From contig JANAVB010031417.1 in assembly GCA_029216955.1 (NCBI GenBank), positions 24,472,331 to 24,536,330 of the forward strand: 64,000 bases of DNA, given 5' to 3'. The notes below the pieces were generated by a model. The model had not been told where the DNA came from, searched no databases, and saw nothing but the letters and a program-made list of their open reading frames with translations. Numbering within the stretch: the stretch's first letter is position 1; every line of letters starts with the position of its first letter. A program made the translations under genes and the position numbers. Of this stretch, positions 60,177 to 64,000 are shown in pieces. This DNA comes from Iris pallida (taxonomy: Eukaryota; Streptophyta; Magnoliopsida; Asparagales; Iridaceae).

Positions 60177-61366
60177 CACTTTTGGTAGAATGGTATGAAG
60201 AGGGAGATAGCCCGGTTTGTCTCTCGATGTTTGGTTTGCCAACAAGTTAAGGCTGAACATCAGAGGCCAGCTGGACTACTTCATTCCTTGACAATTCCAA
60301 AATGGAAGTGGGAGCATATAACCATAGATTTTATGACTGGATTGCCTAGATCTCCGGCTGGCAGAGACGCTATTTGGGTTGTCATAGACAGGCTCACGAA
60401 GGTGGCTCACTTTCTCCCGTTCAGAGTTGGTCAGTCGACGGCTCAGCTAGCGGAGATGTATCTCCGACAGATTGTCAGATTGTACGGTGTACCAGTCAGT
60501 ATCACCTCAGACAGAGATTCCAGATTTACGTCGCACTTTTGGCGTAGCCTGCAAGAGAGTTTGGGGACTCACCTCCAGTTCAGTTCAGCTTATCACCCGC
60601 AGACAGATGGCCAGTCGAAACGTACGATCGAGACTCTTGAAGATATGTTGCGGTCATGTACACTCGACTTCGGTGGTTCGTGGGAAGATCACCTGCACCT
60701 AGTGGAGTTCTCGTACAACAACAGTTTCCAGGCCAATATCCAGATGGCACCGTTCGAGGTACTGGATGGTAGAAAATGCCGATTCCCGCTAGCATGGGAT
60801 GATGTCGGAGAGAGGCAGATGCTTGGTCCGGAAATGATTGCTCAGACCGTTGAAGTGGTCAGAAGAGTCAGAAATCATCTTCGAATTGCCCAAGATCGCC
60901 AGCGTCATTGGGCGATTCCCATCGGTGACCCCTTGAATTCTCAGTCGGCGACCATATATTCCTGAAGATTTTGCCTAACCGCGGCGTCATTCGTTTCGGC
61001 GTATGAGGAAAGCTTAGTCCTAGGTATATAGGGCCGTTCGATATTCTGGAGCGAGTAGGTGATGTGTTCTATCGTCTCGCTCTTTCGCCATCGCTACGTG
61101 AGGTACATGACGTGTTCCATGTATCCCAACTGCGACGGTATATCTCGGACCCGAGCCACATCCTGGATCATTCAGAATTGGTTGTTGGTACCAACCTTTC
61201 GTATGAGGAGAGGCCCGTATCTATATTGGACCGAAGAGAGAAGGCACTCAAGAACAAGACTATTAAGTTAGTCCGAGTTGATTGGGGTCATCACTCTTTG
61301 GGTGAGTCAACGTGGGAGTGTGAGGATAAAATCCAATTGCGATATCCCGACCTATTTGACTCGTAA
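60177..61366 (+). pseudogene. pol: Element C integrase and C-terminal tail
   Basis: Another TAG lies at 60186-60188 where Trp is expected. Zinc finger CLVCQQVKAEH, then WEHITIDFMTGLP with the first Asp and SITSDRDSRF with the second. The third catalytic residue is changed: HPQTDGQSKRT has Lys (60618-60620) in place of the conserved Glu. It stops at 60965 after a shift. The tail resumes at 61064 in another frame ([13 protein letters not shown], then [18 protein letters not shown]), a chromodomain-like end of Tekay type. Confidence 0.88.
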
Positions 61367-61511
61367 GGTATAATGTCTTCCTTATGCCTTAAGCTTTCAA
61401 TTCCTTGCTTGAATAAATGACTGCATGATAAACTGCTTGTTATAGCTTACGATTATTATAGCTTGTCCTTGCAATTCTAGCCTCTTGATTAAATTTTGAG
61501 GACGGAATTCT

Positions 61512-61528
61512 TTTAAGGAGGGTAGAGT
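61512..61528 (+). other. Polypurine tract of element C
   Basis: TTTAAGGAGGGTAGAGT directly precedes the 3' LTR and fits a plus-strand primer site. Confidence 0.65.
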
Positions 61529-64000
61529 TGTAATGTCTGTAGTTCGTATTACGTATCTTGGAATACGTGTACGTATTTCATCTTGTATTACCTATCTCTT
61601 GGCTTGGCTCGGTTTAGTTTGGGTTGGCTTGGTTCGGGTTGGGTTGCTTGGTTCATCATGAACCAAGGGAAAACCCCTACCTACCACCCCCATCATCCTT
61701 TATTAACCCATTCCTTCATTCTCTCTCTCTTTATTATTCTTTTTCTTCTCCATATTTATTCTTCCACCTACCAGGAAGAGAGAGAGAGAGCTTAGGCAAG
61801 TACAAACTTGCTTCATGATGGATCTTAAGTTTTATTGTTCTATTCTCTTCCTTACTTGATTCTAAGATACTTTAGAACTTGGCATTTTCCGTTTTTATGG
61901 TTATATTTTTGTAGATCTAAGTTTTAAGTTCCTTCTTGTTTAGTTTTCTTGGTTTTGATCTCTAAAAACTTGGTATTTCCAAAAACTAATGGTTATATGT
62001 TGTAGATAATTCAATTTTCTTCAGTTTTGGCTTTTGTTTCGCTTGATTTTGACTCCGAATGAGTAAGTTATGGCCATCACGATTATTCTTTCTCTCACGA
62101 TTCTAAGAGAGTTTACTACTTAGCATTTTTGATTTCTTTGGCTTGTTTCTTCTAGATCTAAGTTGTTGTATTCTCGGTTGTTCATGGGTTTTGATCTCCC
62201 AACCTTGCGTGCTTTTCGGAATAGATAGTTCATGTTGTTGAGCTTCTCATTTCTTTACCATTCTGAACCATGGAAACTTTATTTCTGGCTTGGAACGAAG
62301 GTTTAGTCACGCACACGTCTTTACGTATTGGCGTGAATTTTCAGTCACGCTCACGTTCTTACGTGCCAGCGTGAGTTTTCAGTCACACACACGTCTTTAC
62401 GTGTTGGCATGAATTTTCAGTCACGCTCACGTTCTTACGTGCCAGCATGAGTTTTTAGTCACGCACACGTCTTTACGTGTTGGCGTGAATTTTCAGTCAC
62501 GCTCACGTTCTTACGTGCCAGCATGAGTTTTCAGTCACGCATACGTCCTTACGTGTTAGCGTGAATTTTCAGTCACGCTCACGTCTTGACGAGCGTGCGT
62601 GAATTTTCAGTCACGCTCACGTTCTTACGTGCGTGCGTGAAATTTTAGTCACACACACGTCTTTACGTGTTAGCGTGAATTTTGAGTCACGCACACGTTC
62701 CTACGTGTCAGCGTGAATTTCTTGTTACGCTCACGTCTTTGCGTGCGTGCGTGGATTTTTAGTCATGTACATTTCTGCGTGCGTGCGTGAATTTCTTATC
62801 ACGCTTTTCATGCTCACGTTACGAGTGCGTGAATTTCCCTTCACGCTCACGCTGTGTGTGCCAACGTGAACCACTTTTCATGCTCACACTGTTTATACGC
62901 TCACCCCTACCTACTAGACTTGGCGTGACTTGTTGGTCTTAGCATAGACTTGTTGGCGTGACTTGTTGGCCTTAGCATAGACTTGTTGGCGTGACTTCCT
63001 GACCTGGGTGTTTTTATTTGTTCTATAACTTATTCATTTAATGGTGGCATGATAATTCTTCTATTATATCCTTACGCCTTTTGGCACGAACTTGATAAAA
63101 TCATGATATGTTAATATTATTAAGACAGATTGTTATATGGAATGTGCCTTGTGTCCTGATTGATCCATGGATACCCAGTAAGACTGGAACTTAACCCTGA
63201 GAGTTATAGGCTCGACCCCATTTAATACTAATTGACTTTCATGCCTTGTCACCATTGATAATGATTGTGACATTGACTAATAATTGATCATGCGTTCCTA
63301 GTTGGAACTAAGAGGCTGGCTAGTCGTCTTATTGAATTGATTGAATGAGACACGTTCATGTTATGAACTATTATAATCGATTAGCCGATCCCGAATATTG
63401 GCATACAGGCACATGCAGGCTTCAAATTATTTATTTATTTATTTAGTTATCTATTTATCTTACAAAACAGCATGTGTACTTTATGGTCAAGGCATGATTA
63501 TTTCGTGGTTAGTTTGATTGTTGCATTACGCTATGTAAGACCTACAATCTAACCACACGGGTATTGTTATAGAGTCAGGCATATCGTACTTTGTACGGAA
63601 GTACTCATTTGAATGACCATGATCCACGGCATGGGACTTCACTCAACGTAGAGACTATTAAGTTAAATAAAATAATGATTGCATGGAGAGAATGGATTCC
63701 TGAGTTCTTACATGGCAGTCCTCTTGGGACTAGTAGTGCCCGACAGGCCGGCTGGTTCCCACAGATATTGCAAATCTGTCACACGGGCAGGGAATGGTAT
63801 CTGCTTATATTATTAAATTGTACATGATATATGAACGGCAGACGTCCCGCTGGGACTCGTCTAATTACATGATTGGCATAATTGATTGACTGGATAGACT
63901 AGCCTTGCTCGCACATAGTAAGAACTGAGGAATCCCTATTTGCATAATTCCAGGATAACTTGGGACTCACAATAGCAAGCCGTAGTAGTTGATTGGCCGT
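61529..64000 (+). repeat. 3' LTR of element C (partial)
   Basis: Starts TGTAATGTCTGTAG. The first about 530 bp match the 5' LTR at roughly 95% by eye, with the palindrome TTGGTTCATCATGAACCAA at 61649-61667. The middle differs: an extra block (62080-62290) and a different minisatellite. The end of the window (GTTGATTGGCCGT) corresponds to about 47765 in the 5' LTR. Confidence 0.8.
62299..62880 (+). repeat. ACGT-rich minisatellite in the C 3' LTR
   Basis: About 15 degenerate units of roughly 35-39 bp, for example TTTTCAGTCACGCTCACG plus TTCTTACGTGCCAGCGTGAA. Each unit holds paired CACG/CGTG words around ACGT cores. No counterpart in the 5' LTR. Confidence 0.9.

Larger units (their letters stand above)
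46083..64000 (+). mobile_element. Gypsy element C (Tekay/Del-like), interrupted by element D and running off the window
   Basis: 5' LTR 46083-49094, gag from 49392, element D at 49564-57003, gag remainder, pol to 61366, polypurine tract, 3' LTR from 61529. The C-terminal pol tail ([28 protein letters not shown]) fits the chromovirus Tekay lineage, whose LTRs are also long. Multiple stops, several frameshifts and a lost integrase Glu show it is inactive. Confidence 0.85.

Overview
The window is nuclear DNA of a flowering plant. The support is two intron-containing genes of plant type, copia (Ty1) and Tekay/Del-like gypsy (Ty3) LTR retrotransposons, a CACTA transposon end, fold-back MITEs, tRNA-derived SINEs and AT-rich intergenic DNA. 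The very GC-rich exons of the b561 gene against AT-rich surroundings suggest a monocot, but that is only an inference from composition.

Layout. 1-571: fragment of a TIR element. 572-9896: a complete, young Sirevirus-like copia element with identical-length LTRs, a 5-bp target duplication, gag, pol and a third ORF in the env-like position. 9902-12100: MITEs and simple repeats. 12182-13577: a two-exon DOMON plus cytochrome b561 gene. 13.6-27.2 kb: gene-poor DNA with dispersed repeats, TIR elements, fold-back MITEs, long AT arrays and SINEs. 27282-29300 (minus strand): a two-RRM hnRNP-like gene with a 5' UTR intron. 29.3-36.3 kb: more non-coding repeats, including a perfect inverted pair of SINEs.

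36.4-64 kb is a stack of insertions inside insertions. A decayed copia gag (36.4-38.2 kb) is interrupted by gypsy element A (38240), A by gypsy element B (42115), B by a CACTA transposon (45604), and CACTA by gypsy element C (46083 to beyond the window end). C is interrupted by minus-strand gypsy element D (49564-57003, TSD TAGCG), and D by palindromic LTR element E (50275-52823, TSD CTAGA). All coding regions in this stack are broken by stops, frameshifts or deletions. Only the Sirevirus pol and third ORF are long and open.

Most unusual items: element E, two LTRs head-to-head with U3 ends at both termini and three copies of the LTR/primer-binding-site junction at its centre; the Sirevirus third ORF, preceded by the same palindromic-repeat-plus-TATA arrangement as the LTR promoter; gypsy family C/D, whose LTRs share flanks but carry unrelated minisatellites at the same place; and the b561 gene intron, which contains a duplicated splice acceptor with the start of exon 2.

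All calls come from reading the sequence and from remembered family features. No database search or alignment program was run, and percent identities were judged by eye.
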